A stretch of 64,000 bases of DNA from Zopfochytrium polystomum (lineage: Eukaryota > Chytridiomycota > Chytridiomycetes > Chytridiales > Chytridiaceae): contig JAIVFJ010000135.1 of assembly GCA_025765615.1 (NCBI GenBank), positions 62,001-126,000 on the forward strand, read 5' to 3'. Below are positions 21,352 through 33,020 of this stretch, one piece after another. Made by a program: the position numbers and the translations under genes. Every line of letters begins with the position of its first letter. Positions within the stretch are counted from its first letter, which is position 1. The notes under the pieces were generated by a model. The model was given only the letters and a program-made list of their open reading frames with translations. It searched no databases and was not told where the DNA came from.

Positions 21352-23697
21352 ATGCAAATGCAGATCCAACAAAATCCTATGGCCATGCAGCAGCAGCTGA
21401 TGCAGCAGCCGCAGCAGCCCATGCAGCAGCAGTTGCAGACGCACATGCCACAGCAGCCCATGCAGCAGCAGTTGCAGATGCAGATGCAGCAGCAGCAGTT
21501 GCAAACGCAGATGCACCAGCAACAACAGTTGCAAATTCAGATGCAGAGGCAGCAACAGCAAATTCAGCAGCAAATGCAAATGCAGCAGCTGCAGTCTATG
21601 CCGTTACGGACGCCACAGCAGCTGTTCCAGTCGATGGATGCTCCTCAAATGCACCAAGCGCACCGCGATCAACAGGGCGGGATTTTCAGCCAGGCCGGTC
21701 GCGGCCCTGGACAGCCATACTCGCAGGATCCGAACAGTCTGGAATTGCAGGTTTGACGAGCGTTTGCTGAAAATCTGATTTTTTTTCGTGTGCGAGGTAA
21801 CTGTGCTGACGATACCATGCGAACATTCCAGAATGGGTTGGTTCAAAATGGGCAGACCGCTCCTGGCCCCGGTTCTTTGCTTGGGCCGCAACACAGTATC
21901 TCTCAGCAAGCTGGATCGCGAACTCCGCAGGGTGGATTTCAGTCCATGCTTCTGCAACAGCATCCTCAGATGCCCATGACGACGCAGGAACCACACACGC
22001 AACAGCACCAAGAACGAAAAACTCCACAGCTGGGCTTTCCGGCGATGAATCCTCTTCCCCCACCATCCTACCCTCTTCCCCCTACTCCACAAGGCCCCCC
22101 GAATCAGCACCCGAGCCAGGCGAACCTCAGTCGATCCGCGTCCTTTTCCAATCAAAGAGTGCCTCACTCCAGCCCACCCGTCTTCCAGCAAATGTCGCTG
22201 CCCACCAAAACCCCACCTTCAAGCTTCGCGCAAATGCAACAGCAATTACCGCCACAGCAGCTCCAACCGGCGCAAATGCCAAAGCAGCAGTTTGAGCAGC
22301 ACAGCTCAACCCCATCCTCGCTGCTGTGGCAGGGAGCAGGGACCCCGGATTCATTAGTTCAGGACACGCGAAGCTCGTCGGGAAGCGGAGAAGGGTTACC
22401 GGCCCCTACGACACCTCTTATGAGTTTGATGCAATCCATGGGCACGGCTCCAGCAGTGCCGGGCCTACCCTCTGCGGTCACCGCGGGGTTACAGTTTGAC
22501 GCGTCTCGTAGCGGTTCCATTAATTCCATGAGTTCAATGAGCTCTTTCAATTCTGCTAATCCACAGCAGCCCCACGGCCAATCGCAACCGCAGCAGCACC
22601 GAGAAGCTCGGCCGATCAGCGCGTACCAACCTGGGTTCAAGCTGGCCCCCGCAAGCTACTATCCACCCATTGTGCCCACTCCTTCGCAGCAGCAGCAACC
22701 GCTCCAGCCGCAGCAAACGCAATCCCAACAGCAAAGCGAGCAGCACCAGCAAGTTGCTCTGTCGTCGATCCTCTCTCCTCGTGCGGACCCCAACGCTCTC
22801 CGCTACTTTACGCCGCAAATCAAGTCTCGCGAATTTTCCGCCCAGCCCCCGCCCAGCAGCAATGTGCACCAACCACAACAGCAGTCGCAGCAGCCGCTGC
22901 AGCCGCCGCAGCAGCAACAGCACCACCATCAACCTCATCAGAGCGGCGCCCAGCAAAACCGGCCGGTTCTGGACCTGGGTCTGCCGCCGCCCTACGAATC
23001 AAGTCACCACGCGACCGAGCTGCAGCCGTGGCAGATGAAGGGAGGATCCGGCAGCGGCTTCATCCTACCCCCGTCGATGCGCAACCCTGCCGTGTCGGCG
23101 GCAATAGCAGCTTCGTCAGCGGCGGGCGGGGATGGCGGCAGCGGTGCGAGCGGAGCCCCGTCGTCGGCGCCGGTCGGCGCGCGGTGGGCGGCCCTCGACA
23201 ACGTATCGTCGTCATCCACGTCGCCCGCCGACTCGTCCTCGTCCGCTCCGGCCGCGCTGCCCCTACGTTTCCACCCGGGCACCTCCGCGGCCGCAGCTGC
23301 AGCAGCGACAGCAACAACAGCGGCGGTAGGCGCAGGATCGCTTCCGGCGTCGCCGTCGTCCGCCTCGTCGTCGACCTCGGCGACGTCAAGCTCGGCCGCT
23401 GCGACGCGGGAGTGGGGCGCGTACCCGGTGACGGCGACGGTCGCCAGCGTCGTTGCAACCGCGGCGGCGGCGGCGGCGTCGGCCGACCATAGCGGCGAGG
23501 ACGCGGCGGCGGACGGCGCCGACGGCGAGGGCCGGCGGCCCGTCGCACCGAAACGCACCGTGTCGTACCGCGCGTCGCAAGGGTACGACCGCCGCGGGAT
23601 GCTGGAGCGGTTCCGCGAGATGGAGAAGGAGAGGGAGAAGAAGGGAAACCAGCAGCAGCAGCAGCAGCAGCAGGAGCAGCAGCAGAAGGTTGAGTGA
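17171..23697 (+). CDS. Arrestin-like protein with giant Gln-rich repeat tail
   Basis: Exons 17171-19247, 19400-19559, 19638-21750 and 21832-23697 join in phase and encode 2071 residues. Residues 1-400 are Ser/Gln/Ala low complexity. An arrestin N-domain follows: SLTIDIQGI, then, after a Gly-rich insertion, GLTSLSFPFRIELPATLPSS and YEIQCTLSF, the classic alpha-arrestin G-xx-S-FPF-x-LP-x-LP-SS-Y-x-V signature. Exons 2-3 hold C-domain-like strands (HHMTVKMPFLPRNPSTILEDW, VEVIVVYRDKG, KLTFPIEVVHVWRE). The last 1200 residues are Gln/Met/Pro-rich and repeat T-P-x-x-x-F-x-x-M; one copy lies before the arrestin domain. By family knowledge alpha-arrestins link HECT ligases to membrane cargo. No PPxY motif was found on reading, so that role is inference. 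Confidence 0.78.
17384..22236 (+). repeat. Eleven dispersed T-P-x3-F-x2-M peptide motifs in the arrestin-like gene
   Basis: Copies lie at 17384-17416, 20551-20583, 20680-20712, 20785-20817, 21025-21057, 21193-21225, 21604-21636, 21916-21948, 22015-22047, 22162-22194 and 22204-22236. Each is about 11 codons, consensus (S/V/L/R/T)(R/K)TPQQxFQxM; the first copy reads SSTPRDVFQQM and the tenth HSSPPVFQQM. Spacers are Gln/Met/Pro-rich and differ in length. Codons differ between copies (TCTCGAACTCCG, TCTCGAACGCCA, AAAACCCCG), so they are not a recent tandem expansion. Confidence 0.9.
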
Positions 23698-24666
23698 GTG
23701 CGATAAACGCTGGAGATGGGGGGAAAATCACTTTCCAATTCTGGCAAACATTTAATTTTTTTGTGTAAGCCACCCGTCAACCAACCAATAGGGGGGCCGC
23801 GGGCCGATCTCTTTTTTCTGTTTTGTTGTGCAACCGCCTCACTTCCGTGCCAGGGGTTGTTGTTTCTCTGGGTTTTGTTGTAGCTCATCACTGTTATCGT
23901 CACGCCCCCACGCTTTTTTTTTCCGCTTCCTGCCCTCTTAATTGTCCCAGCTCAACACCACCCTACACGTTCCCTTCCCCTTTCTTCTTGTTCACCCGTT
24001 CTCAGACCCTGTCCTCCCTCCTGGAGCTCCAGCTGTCTGCGCAAGGCGGGGTGAGAGGTAGGCGGGACCGACAAAAAACCAAACCCCCTCACCTCTGCCC
24101 CCAAGGTCCCTCTCTCCCCAACACCTTTCTTTTTTTTTTTTTTTTCAAGTCTCCCTTTCCCTTGGATTTTTGCGTTTTGCGGTTCTTGCGCCTCGCAATC
24201 TTTGCTTTTCATTTTTTTTTGTTTCGTACTCTTTCTGCCTCGCTGTTGCCCCCGCCTCCCTTCCCCTCCCCACTTTTGATTCGCGTTGGAGAGCCTTTTA
24301 TTTTGTTTTGGTTTTCTTCTTCTTTCGGGGGTGAGAGGTGGCTAGCTCCCCTTTGCTCCAGTTTTTTCGTTTTTTTTTTCTTTCTTTTTCTCTTTGTGTG
24401 TGTGTCCCACCTTCAGACCCTCTTCGGCTTTATTTTTTTTTTCTTCTCTTTTTTTTGCTAACTCGCGGCGGCGTGGTTGGTTGGTGAGGGGGGTTGGTTT
24501 GGGTTGCGGTTCACCTTTGGGGGGGCGGGCAGTGCCAACGGGCAAAGGACCCTTTTTTTTCCCTTCATTTTTTCTCCTTGTTCTTTCTGCTACTTCTTCT
24601 TTCTCCTCTCAGAGTCACACATACATACTACACACATAGTTTGGGCCTCCCACCCGTCTTTACTTT

Positions 24667-24697
<31 letters not shown>

Positions 24698-25540
24698 GTG
24701 GGCTCTGGTGCCCACCCGCTCTCCTCCGATCGTTCTCGAGACGGCGGCCTTTTTTTTTTTTCTGCTGCTGCTGGAAAGAGCGGAGGAGGAGGAGGAGACC
24801 TTCGCTGGGCCGTTCGGGACATCGTGGATGTGCGACAAAAGTAGAGGGTTTGCGTAACGGTCACAGTAAGTCTGGAAGTTGAAGGGTGTTTCTTAACCCT
24901 CGCTCCTTGTCTCAGGGCTTCGCCCCGTGAATGGGGAGCTCTGTTATCGCCTGTCTTAATGACTACGATGCGGCAAGGGGGCCGCGCGGCGGTTCCACGA
25001 CGCCCCGATGGCGCTTTTCCAACCCTCCCTGCTTGGAAAGGTCACATCATTCACTTGAAGCTATTTGAACACACCTCCCGAGGTGTATTCAAATCCACTT
25101 TAATTGTTTGAACTTCAGTCCACTCCGAGTTTTTCCGCCTGTAGGTCCAATCAGTAGAAGGGGTTGTACGCTTTTCAGATCTGCAGGTTTTGGAGAGGTT
25201 CGACACCCCAAAATAAGATGCACTTGTTGGAAAAAAAGTAGTGGGATACATTTTGATTTCAGGTGAGGTCTTTTTTTGCGCATAAAATACTGTAGGTGTA
25301 TAATATCTGCACTTTACCATAGCAAAGAAAAAGTTCAAGGTCCTAAACCACGACAAAACCTTCAGTTTGAGATTCTCTTGAGTCTTTAGCGGTGTCCTCA
25401 ACATCCAAAAGCGTTTTCAACGTGTTTGTTGGTGCCTGGTGCTGATATCGTGAGGGAAATTCCAACACGGCCCTGGTGGTTTGACCTGATATAAGTGCTC
25501 ACACAGGGTGGGTTGGGGGTGGGAACAGCCAGGTGGATGA
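23698..25540. other. Intergenic, T-rich, no gene seen
   Basis: Pyrimidine-rich to about 24840 with a poly-T run at 24669-24697, then 700 bases of mixed composition with no supported coding frame before the actin-like relic. Confidence 0.55.
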
Positions 25541-26216
25541 TCAAACCAGGCCAAACTGGTACTGCCGATGCACAAGCCTCGGCCCGCACTCATCGTACTC
25601 CTTCCTCGACATCAACAATGCTTGGAACGCCGACAAACTCGCAAGGGCAGACCCTCCGACCCATCCGCGAAACATGCGGAACGACGCAGAAAATCACCCG
25701 CCCCTCTACCGTCGGCGGCGCCTGCTTCGCCACCTCCAACCGCACGCGATCCGGCAGTCCCGCGCACAGCGTCAGCATACTCAGGAGGTACTGCGCAATG
25801 CCACGACCGCCGACCGGAAGGCTTTGTATTGCGTGCTTGATCAACTGCAAGCCGTTGAAGTGCGGGGGAGGGCTACACCAAACGCGTTTTTTTTCGACGT
25901 CCAAAACTCATAATGTTAACTAGTGTGTTTACGTACGGATCCTTCGTATCTGGGACCTGCGTCTGAACCGCCATCGCCACAGTGCCGGTTGTTCGTCCAG
26001 TTCCGACCTGCCAACGAATGTGTCCTTTTCCGCGGCGCCGAGCTCCATTGCAGGACGACGGCCAATCAGGGTCGGGAAGCAGAAATTGGGCTCGTTGGTG
26101 TCCTCGAGGGTAGAATAGCCAACCTTTACGGAGTGCGAGCCGGTGTCGATCACCACGGTCGCTCCGTCGTAAAAACCCGCGAGTCGCGTTCTTTTTTTGC
26201 CCCGTTTGTTGCCCAT
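25541..26216 (-). pseudogene. Actin-related protein relic, internally deleted and frame-shifted
   Basis: The 5' part (26216-25929) reads VVIDTGSHSVKVGY, EPNFCFPTLIGRR and KDTFVGRSELDEQ, aligned with actin's first phosphate loop (ALVIDNGSGMVKAGF-like), FPSIVGRP and KDSYVGDEAQ-like region. The 3' part (about 25904-25541) reads IQSLPVGGRGIAQYLL, GLPDRVRLEVAKQAP and then, in another frame, FRGWVGGSALASLSAFQALL, RKEYDECGPRLVHR, which match the last 90 residues of actin-fold proteins (WIGGSILASLS, KQEYDESGPSIVHR). Roughly 200 central residues, with the second phosphate loop and hinge, are not found. The frames meet if one base of the 4-bp A run at 25690-25693 (T on the coding strand) is extra. The end differs from conventional actin (QYQFGLV rather than KCF), so an Arp-type ancestor is more likely. 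A real gene with unseen introns is unlikely because little space remains. Confidence 0.75.
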
Positions 26217-26402
26217 ACTGCCACTCCCATATTATGCATACTTTAACCATCACCCACGCCTTATCCATCCTTCCCTGAAGGATTCCATCGGCCAATGGGT
26301 CGTGCTCGCTACCTCGAAATTCAAAAACACTTGCTGCATTAAGGGAGTCACGTTACTTTTATTCTTTGTGCTCGTCCCACTGTGTGGCTCTTTGGCTAGG
26401 CC

Positions 26403-27950
26403 TCAGTAATTATTAAAGTTGTTGTGATTCCTCTGGGCTTCAACATGAGGTGCCGCTAGATACTGAATAGACCCTCCGACGTGGTCGCTCTCTGCTGGTT
26501 CCTGGTACTTTTGAGTTCTTTCGTGCGTACGGCGGTGCGCCAGCAGTTCCCACGACCACCCTCGGCTCCCATCCGTCGCTTCGCCCGCTTCACCAAAAGC
26601 AAAGTTTTCGCTTCGCAAGCAAGGCCAAATGACGACCAGCATACTCGCCGCGGTGACCGACACCAGAGCGACGATCAGTGAGAGTTCGATTTTCACCAGC
26701 TTGCCGTTGTACTCTACGTAATCCACCGCGCCTGAAACTGGGCCTAGCAGTAGATCGTCTACGTCCAGAGCAATGTCTCCGGAAGTCGCTCCCCTGATCA
26801 AGAATGGGTCGTGCACGAGGTACTCGCTGGTTTTAGCAGCAAACGTGACGGGCGTGATGTCAACGCCGCACTCCAGCTCAACCCCTTTAATGCACTTCAT
26901 GTATGTCATTGCGTCACCGACTGACGTGATGTTGACGGTCCCGCTGACGTTGGTCTTGGCACAGGCATTCGAATACAAAAGGGAAAGCGGGTCGTCAACG
27001 TAGTCGTAAGACGAAATGACGCGGAAAGCGCTATCAGTCGGTGTGACGACGGCGACGAGCCGTGCGTACCATGGGAAGTAAGATTTCCACAAGCAGAGGC
27101 TGTCGGATACGTCGGTCGCGTTGTCTGGCTGAGACTGCAAGTTGAATGTCGTCCGAGAAACCACGGTCGTCACGTTGTACGCCATGGTGTTCTTGCCAAT
27201 AGTGGCTCCAAAGTTGAGGATGGCGTAGGTCCGCGTGGAGTCAGAAACATTGCGGGGTATCCACACGTGGCGAGTGCTTTTTAAGAGAAGCCCGGCACCC
27301 GCTTGAAACACCTGGTTGCCGTACCCGACGACCACGACTTCGTCGCGCTTCTTTGCTCTTGTCACCGACATGTCGCGGACGTATATTTCTGTGGCGTACT
27401 GCGGCGTTGTCGAAAATGCTAGGGGTTCCAAAGGCGTCAAGTCCGCCGGCTGCTGTTTGGCAGCCATGGCGAACCACTCGTAACCGCCTCCATCAAAGGG
27501 CGGTGCGAGCCCCTGGTAGATGGCGGCGGCCATCTGGGGCGTCACAGTCACGTTCGACGTGAGTTGAGTAATGAGGTGAAGGTCAATCGTCCTGTTGAAC
27601 GTCATGCCGGTGGTGGTCCATGTCGTCACGCGAGGCACTGCAGAGGTAATTTGCGTGTCCACCGCCCTCACAGCGCTCAGAAACGCGTAGGCCGCGGTAG
27701 CGAGGAGCAGCGACGGAAAATACCGCGCGGGAGGCAAGATGCTTGTCGACGAGGAGCGGCCGGAGAAACCAAGGCGGATGGCGATGGCGGTGCCGGGTTG
27801 GCCGGCGCGCAAGTAGATTAGCGAAAAAAGCTTTGCCACGGCGGCCTCGGCGGCTGCCACGGCGACCGAAACTGCGGCTCCAAAGATCAGTGAGTCGACG
27901 AAAACCATTTTTTGCTGGGGCGGTGAAGGGAAACAGTCGTCGGGTTTCAT
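26403..27950 (-). CDS. Unknown membrane protein with large extracellular domain
   Basis: Single 515-residue frame, ATG at 27950. Hydrophobic segments at about 16-45 (VFVDSLIFGAAVSVAVAAAE) and 75-97 (YFPSLLLATAAYAFLSAV) precede an approximately 320-residue polar domain with several N-x-S/T sequons (NRT, NVT, NVS, NAT, NIT) and a few Cys, then a clear transmembrane segment at about 430-450 (IELSLIVALVSVTAASMLVVIW). The last 60 residues are charged (RRTHERTQKYQEPAESDHVG) and probably cytoplasmic. The topology is of a plasma-membrane protein with a glycosylated ectodomain. No domain family recognised. It lies tail-to-head just upstream of the actin-like relic on the same strand, 186 bp apart. Confidence 0.65.
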   Translation of the reverse strand: MKPDDCFPSPPQQKMVFVDSLIFGAAVSVAVAAAEAAVAKLFSLIYLRAGQPGTAIAIRLGFSGRSSSTSILPPARYFPSLLLATAAYAFLSAVRAVDTQITSAVPRVTTWTTTGMTFNRTIDLHLITQLTSNVTVTPQMAAAIYQGLAPPFDGGGYEWFAMAAKQQPADLTPLEPLAFSTTPQYATEIYVRDMSVTRAKKRDEVVVVGYGNQVFQAGAGLLLKSTRHVWIPRNVSDSTRTYAILNFGATIGKNTMAYNVTTVVSRTTFNLQSQPDNATDVSDSLCLWKSYFPWYARLVAVVTPTDSAFRVISSYDYVDDPLSLLYSNACAKTNVSGTVNITSVGDAMTYMKCIKGVELECGVDITPVTFAAKTSEYLVHDPFLIRGATSGDIALDVDDLLLGPVSGAVDYVEYNGKLVKIELSLIVALVSVTAASMLVVIWPCLRSENFAFGEAGEATDGSRGWSWELLAHRRTHERTQKYQEPAESDHVGGSIQYLAAPHVEAQRNHNNFNNY

Positions 27951-28699
27951 CTGCTCGAGAGTGAGAGTGTGTGTACTTATACTTGCCGAAATTGCTGTTT
28001 GATCCGAGGTGCGAGGATGTTATCCGAACTATATAGTTACCTGTACATGGCACAGCTACAATTTTTTTGGCCTGTCTTTCGGGTCTCGCACGCCAAGGAT
28101 GGTGGAAACGGCTTGTTTCCAATCGGGCTTCGAATTTTTTTTCAGCACTGATGAGAAGAGCAGCGTTTTGCGCTTTAAAGTAGTGGTTTGCGCAGTTGTT
28201 CTGCAATCGAATTTATTATCGAAAAGTTTGAGGCTGGTACCAGCATGGCCATTGAGGCAAATTCTCGAATTTCTATGACTTGATATCGAAAATATTTTGT
28301 TGTGTGGTGAATCTCAAGCACCCATATCGTATCAATTTTCAGAATTACAACACACGAGCGAAACTCCACAGCTCCAATAAAAAGCCACCCCTTCGCAATT
28401 TTGCTGTTACTGTGGTCTGCTACTATTTTTTTTCTTCTTTGTTTCTTTGTGAGATTGCCCTCTTCAACGCCACTGTCCCCAGCACACACAGACCCCTTCC
28501 AATTGCCACCGCAGGATCTTCATCCAAGACACTGCCTGGACGTTGCATTCTTTTATTACGAGATGCAAGAAAAGTGAATAAAGAGAGAGAAAAGAGAACT
28601 GAAGTAGGCGAAAGAAACTCATGACGACCAAAAAAAAAAAAAAAAAAAAAACAAAAAAAAAAAAAAAAAGGAAAAGAAAGGCTATTAGAACCAAAACTA
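27951..28699. other. Intergenic, poly-A tract, no gene seen
   Basis: AT-rich spacer containing an interrupted poly-A run at about 28631-28669. The short frames are not supported by motif or splice context. Confidence 0.5.
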
Positions 28700-31600
28700 T
28701 CACATTGGAACGACGCCACCACCAACGCCGGCGCCACCGACTACCCCCACAAAGCCGGCCACAAAGTCCAGCAACGCCCACAGCACTTCGACCGGACCAA
28801 AGAGAGCGCCTTTGACCAAGGGCCAGCTGTTCAGCCACAGCCCAAACGTTAGTGTGCCTCCTGGACGAAGGTTCTCTTCCACGGTCGAGGGATGGAGGAC
28901 GCCACTCAGCATGTACGAGCGGGAGACCGGACCAAACATTACTTCGTGGCGCACTTTCCGACTGGGGTGTGAAGGGGTGTGGGCGGAATTTACATCAGCA
29001 TTGTGCGAGGGAAATGGCCAAAAACGGCCGAAAAGGAAAGGAAAACTTACACTTCCATCCACCACGTAACCCCACCAAACAAAAACATCATGCCCAAAAC
29101 GACCATTAAATAAAATGGTATTGTAGCCCACCAAGTCCACTGAAAACCGAGTCAGCGCGGAGAAAAAACGAACCACAATGCAACACAGCAACGCACCTTC
29201 TGTGGCATAGCCCTGGCTGGCGGCTTCATCTGTTCGAGCTCCTCCTTCGACGCTGCCCGAGAAAATGCGGGCGAAATCGGCGAAATCGGAGACAAGCTTT
29301 CGTAGCGATTGATATCTTGAGTAATCTGGTACGTCTCTTTCTTGACGGCGGCAATCTGAGCGCGCAACTCCGCTTTCCGTAGTTCTACCGACTGCAACAT
29401 CAACCTGGCGATAATTGGAGGAATCCAGATGGAGAAATTGAGGGGGTGATTGATCGATGAAGAGAATGCCGTAGGTGCGTCAGTTCTTATTGAACGCAAC
29501 TAGCGCAACCCTTCAACTCTCGTAACACCCATAATTACGACGTTCTTTGGGTACTAAAGATCAGCTCACCGTTGTTGCCGTATGTCCTTCGCCGACGCAC
29601 TAATGAACTCTTTCAAAGATTTCAAACTGCGCCTCGTTTCCAAAAACTTTCGCTCCTGGGCCTGCTTGACGTCCTCCCCAGGCATTATAACAATTGCTCG
29701 GTTGCCTTCGCTCAAAGGCGCCGAAACTGCTTGCAACCACGCCCGAGCTTGCTCTTGAATCTTTGCTGTCCGGTCGTCGATCTCTTTAAAGCTCGGCAAT
29801 TTACACAGCCCCGGTGGGGACAGGAGCGACTTCCGGGGATCGCTGCTTTCGTCATCGTCGTCCCCGCCTCGGCCATCTCCAAGTTTCTCTGCGGGAAGTT
29901 CTCCTGGAACGACGAGGCGAAGCGGCTTCCTTCCAGGTGCAGTTGACCTTCGCGTCTCGTTGGCCACCTCGCGGCCCGCTTCCGTGGACTGGGCTCGGTG
30001 GGTGTTGTGGCTGGTGCTTTCTCGAGTCTCTGCGGTTGATGGGCTTGGGCCCTCGGCCGTGGGCTGATTCAGAATTTAGTGTTGGAAAGAAAAAAATTTT
30101 TTTAAGTGTGAAAGCAAAACCTCATCGTGGGACTTGCGTGGAGCCTCGGTTTCCGGAGATGCTCCTGTGACGCCAACAGGCTCCGCCAGTCGCTTTGGCA
30201 CCTCAACATCTTCGTCCGAAATGGGTGCTGGCCCGGGTTCCTTTACATCACTAGTTCTTGTTTCAATCGAGCTAGCTTCTATCTGCGATTGGATGCTAAC
30301 TTCCGCCTTGTCCATCACGGAGACATCCGCGTCGTCAATGTGATCGACGGTTTCGTCCGTTGGCCCTGGTGTCTCAGCGACATCAGTAGCCCAAGGTATC
30401 TCCGAGACATTCAATTCCGGAAGCGAAACCTCTGCCACCGACACCTCCACCAAAGGCTCCGCAAAGGAGGGTTTGCCAGCGTCGCCTGGCTCCGCTGCGG
30501 CAGACAGTAGAGGAGGGCCGATAATGTCCCATGGCGAAGGTGCAGAGACATCGAGCGCAACGCGGTTAAACTCGTCCGATGGCTTCGACTTTACCAACTC
30601 GGCCTCCTCGTGGACCAACTCCACATCCTTTTTCACTTCATTGTGGACGACAGCAAATTCTTCTTCCGTCAGAGGTTGATCTCCAATGCCTAGTTGTGTG
30701 TCAACTTCAGCATCTGAGGATTCCCTCTCGTTCTCAGAGTCGTCTTCTGCGGCTAAATCTTGGAGGCTTGGGTGATGGGAGGTGGGGGTCGCATCCTCCA
30801 TTAAACAGAAAGAAGTGGGAGGGCCTTCCAAAGCCAAGTCACTAAATGGGCTTGGGGTCGTAGATGGAAGCTCTGAGGTCCCATCGATTTCTTTAAAATC
30901 GGTCGTGCACTGCACTTTGGTCGTTTCCTCATGCATTGTTGTCGTTGGGAATGATTTCGATATAGCTTCCGGTAACGTTGGTAACGGTGAGCCCGGCTGT
31001 GGTGACGAAGGAGAGTCTGAATCCACGCAGGCTTTCACTTAGAAATCGCACCCGATTAATTGATTACTTTAGCGCAAGACTCGATGGCACTTACTCCCGT
31101 CAGAGGAGAACTGTTGAGTCGGAACCACCTCTAATTCATCCGCCTCCGCAACAACTGCAGCCTGCTTCACTTCTGGAATATCCATTCTCTCGGCCGACAG
31201 CTCAAACTCGTCGCGGCCTACAAGGAAACTGGAATCTGGCGACACAAACGGATTGTCCCCTTCCAGCCCAGCAGAGAATGAAGAGGCCCATTTGGACATT
31301 GCACTCGAAAACACGGGTTTTGCAGGTTTGGGGTACTTGGAGTAGTCGAAGGGCTGGAAACGGGCGAATAATGAATTGCCGACAGCAACATTTGAAATTT
31401 CGTACCTGCGCTCGAGAGAGATCCATGAGCAGATGTGTCGGAGTCATCTTCGGGTCCGCCTTGCGCCGATCCTCCAGTTTGCAGACTCCGTCTAGGGCGG
31501 AAGGCTTCTCACACACCAATGATTCTTGAGCGGTCTGCTCTTGTGCAATACTGCCCAATTTAGCAAAGCCAACCGACGGCACTGTAGCGCGTCTGGGCTG

Positions 31601-33020
31601 CGAAATTGTGGTGTTCAGAAATCGACGCAACCGCACCTGCAGAACCTACCTCCGCTTTTGAAAGCTGGAACAGCTTAGAGTGGGGACTATCCTCGCTTAG
31701 CTTCATGTGATCGACAGAAGTGGACTCCGATTTGTTAGACAACAAATCCTTTGTGTCAAGGTGGGGAAGGCCAACAAATGTCGCCAGCGACTGGGCCTTG
31801 TCCTCCTTCTTCGGCGTCGGTGGGTCCCCAAACAAATGATTTTCTCCGACTTCTCTGCCTGCTCTTGTGCTGCCAACTGGTTTCCTCACCTTCACCGGTG
31901 ACTTAGGCGGCTGCGATTGGGGTTGCGGTGCCTCCAGCGGCAACGAAAAAATGCTGTCCGATCCCGACCGGACCAGTGTTCCGAGACTGGACTTTGCGCG
32001 TGCCTTTTCGAAATCCCGTAGGCGCTCCTCAGATGTCTCAGTTGAGCTGCCCCTCACAACCTCGACTGGTTTCGGACTTCTTACAGCCCACGACTGGCTC
32101 CCCGTTTTTGGATCTATATTTTTCTTCCATTTCGATGCTGCCGCTGCCGCTGCTGCTGCAGAGGACGACGTCAACGGTGCTGGAAGGCTTGAAGTAGACC
32201 CGTTCGCTGGTCGGGAGTTTGACGGTAGTGGCTGGTGGAGGGATGGCGCGCTGCCGGTCGTGACATTAGGGTGGGCAAGGAGTTTCTGCTGCAGCTTGGT
32301 CTTAAGACCCATTGCCGCAAGGGTTGGAGTGGCTGTAGAAGCAAGCGTCGGTGTGAGCACGGATGCGGTGGATTCCGGCGTGGAGTGTGCCGAGCCTTTT
32401 GACGAAGAGCTTGGCGGACGGGGGATACGGCTGGCATGGTGGTGAGCTGAATTCGATCGGGCGAGGGTCGGGGCTCCGCCACCTTCATGCGGACTGGCGT
32501 TTTCGGTTTGGCCATGCGGCGGAGCAGATGGATCTGGCTGGGTGGTGAAACTTGCTCGGTCGCCGTCCCCATCCACAGTTGCGGACGGGCCGTGCAAGCA
32601 CTTGTCCGATGCTGTCGGAGTTCCTAGGCCCGCGCTCTGTGTGGAGCCTACAGTGTCCCGCACAGGGAAAGTGGGTTCGCTCGCGGTTCCAGCTGCCACC
32701 CACGTGCCCGTCTCCGCAACGGCATCCGGCTCGACTCCAAAGGAGACGGCACTGCAGTGGCCATTGGCACTTTGCGGTGGTGGCAGGGGCAGATCAGGGT
32801 CCTCCTGCTCGACAGAGGCAATTGCAGCGTTTGTTGTTGCCTCGCGCGAGGCGGACGGCTTCAACATCGCCCGCTCTTCTTCCGTTGCTAGCTCTGCCGC
32901 TGTGGCTGACTTTGGTGCTGGTGCAGTGGCGGCCGCAGGGGCAAGTTCTTCCGAGGCGAGAGGGGCGGCGGAGGGTTGTCGGTCAGCGGCCGTTTCAAGG
33001 GGGGATGTCGCAGAGACCAT
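28700..33020 (-). CDS. Large disordered protein with C-terminal coiled coil and membrane segments
   Basis: Eight exons on the minus strand: 33020-31650, 31597-31406, 31353-31095, 31037-30121, 30063-29570, 29404-29197, 29139-29051 and 28961-28700. All junctions are GT-AG and phase-consistent, and the sum (3792 nt) is divisible by three: 1263 residues. Exon 1 (457 aa) is Ala/Ser/Pro-rich with likely phosphosites (PPTPKK, SPVKVRKP). Exon 3 begins PFDYSKYPKPAKPVFSSAM. Exon 4 is strongly acidic. Exons 5-6 form a coiled coil (LKSLKEFISASAKDIRQQR then LMLQSVELRKAELRAQIAAVKK). Exon 7 is a Trp-rich membrane segment (WATIPFYLMVVLGMMFLFGG) followed by basic residues; exon 8 has a second hydrophobic stretch near its end. 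No family recognised. The coiled coil followed by two membrane spans recalls tethers or Get1-like proteins, but similarity was not convincing. Confidence 0.72.

Noticed and set aside
21193..21579. Leu/His-rich minus-strand frame
   Set aside because: Antisense of CAG-rich poly-Gln codons in the arrestin-like gene.
28464..28838. 124-residue minus-strand frame ending in Phe-rich sequence
   Set aside because: Overlaps exon 8 of the membrane coiled-coil gene in another frame; its hydrophobic end is the poly-A tract read antisense.
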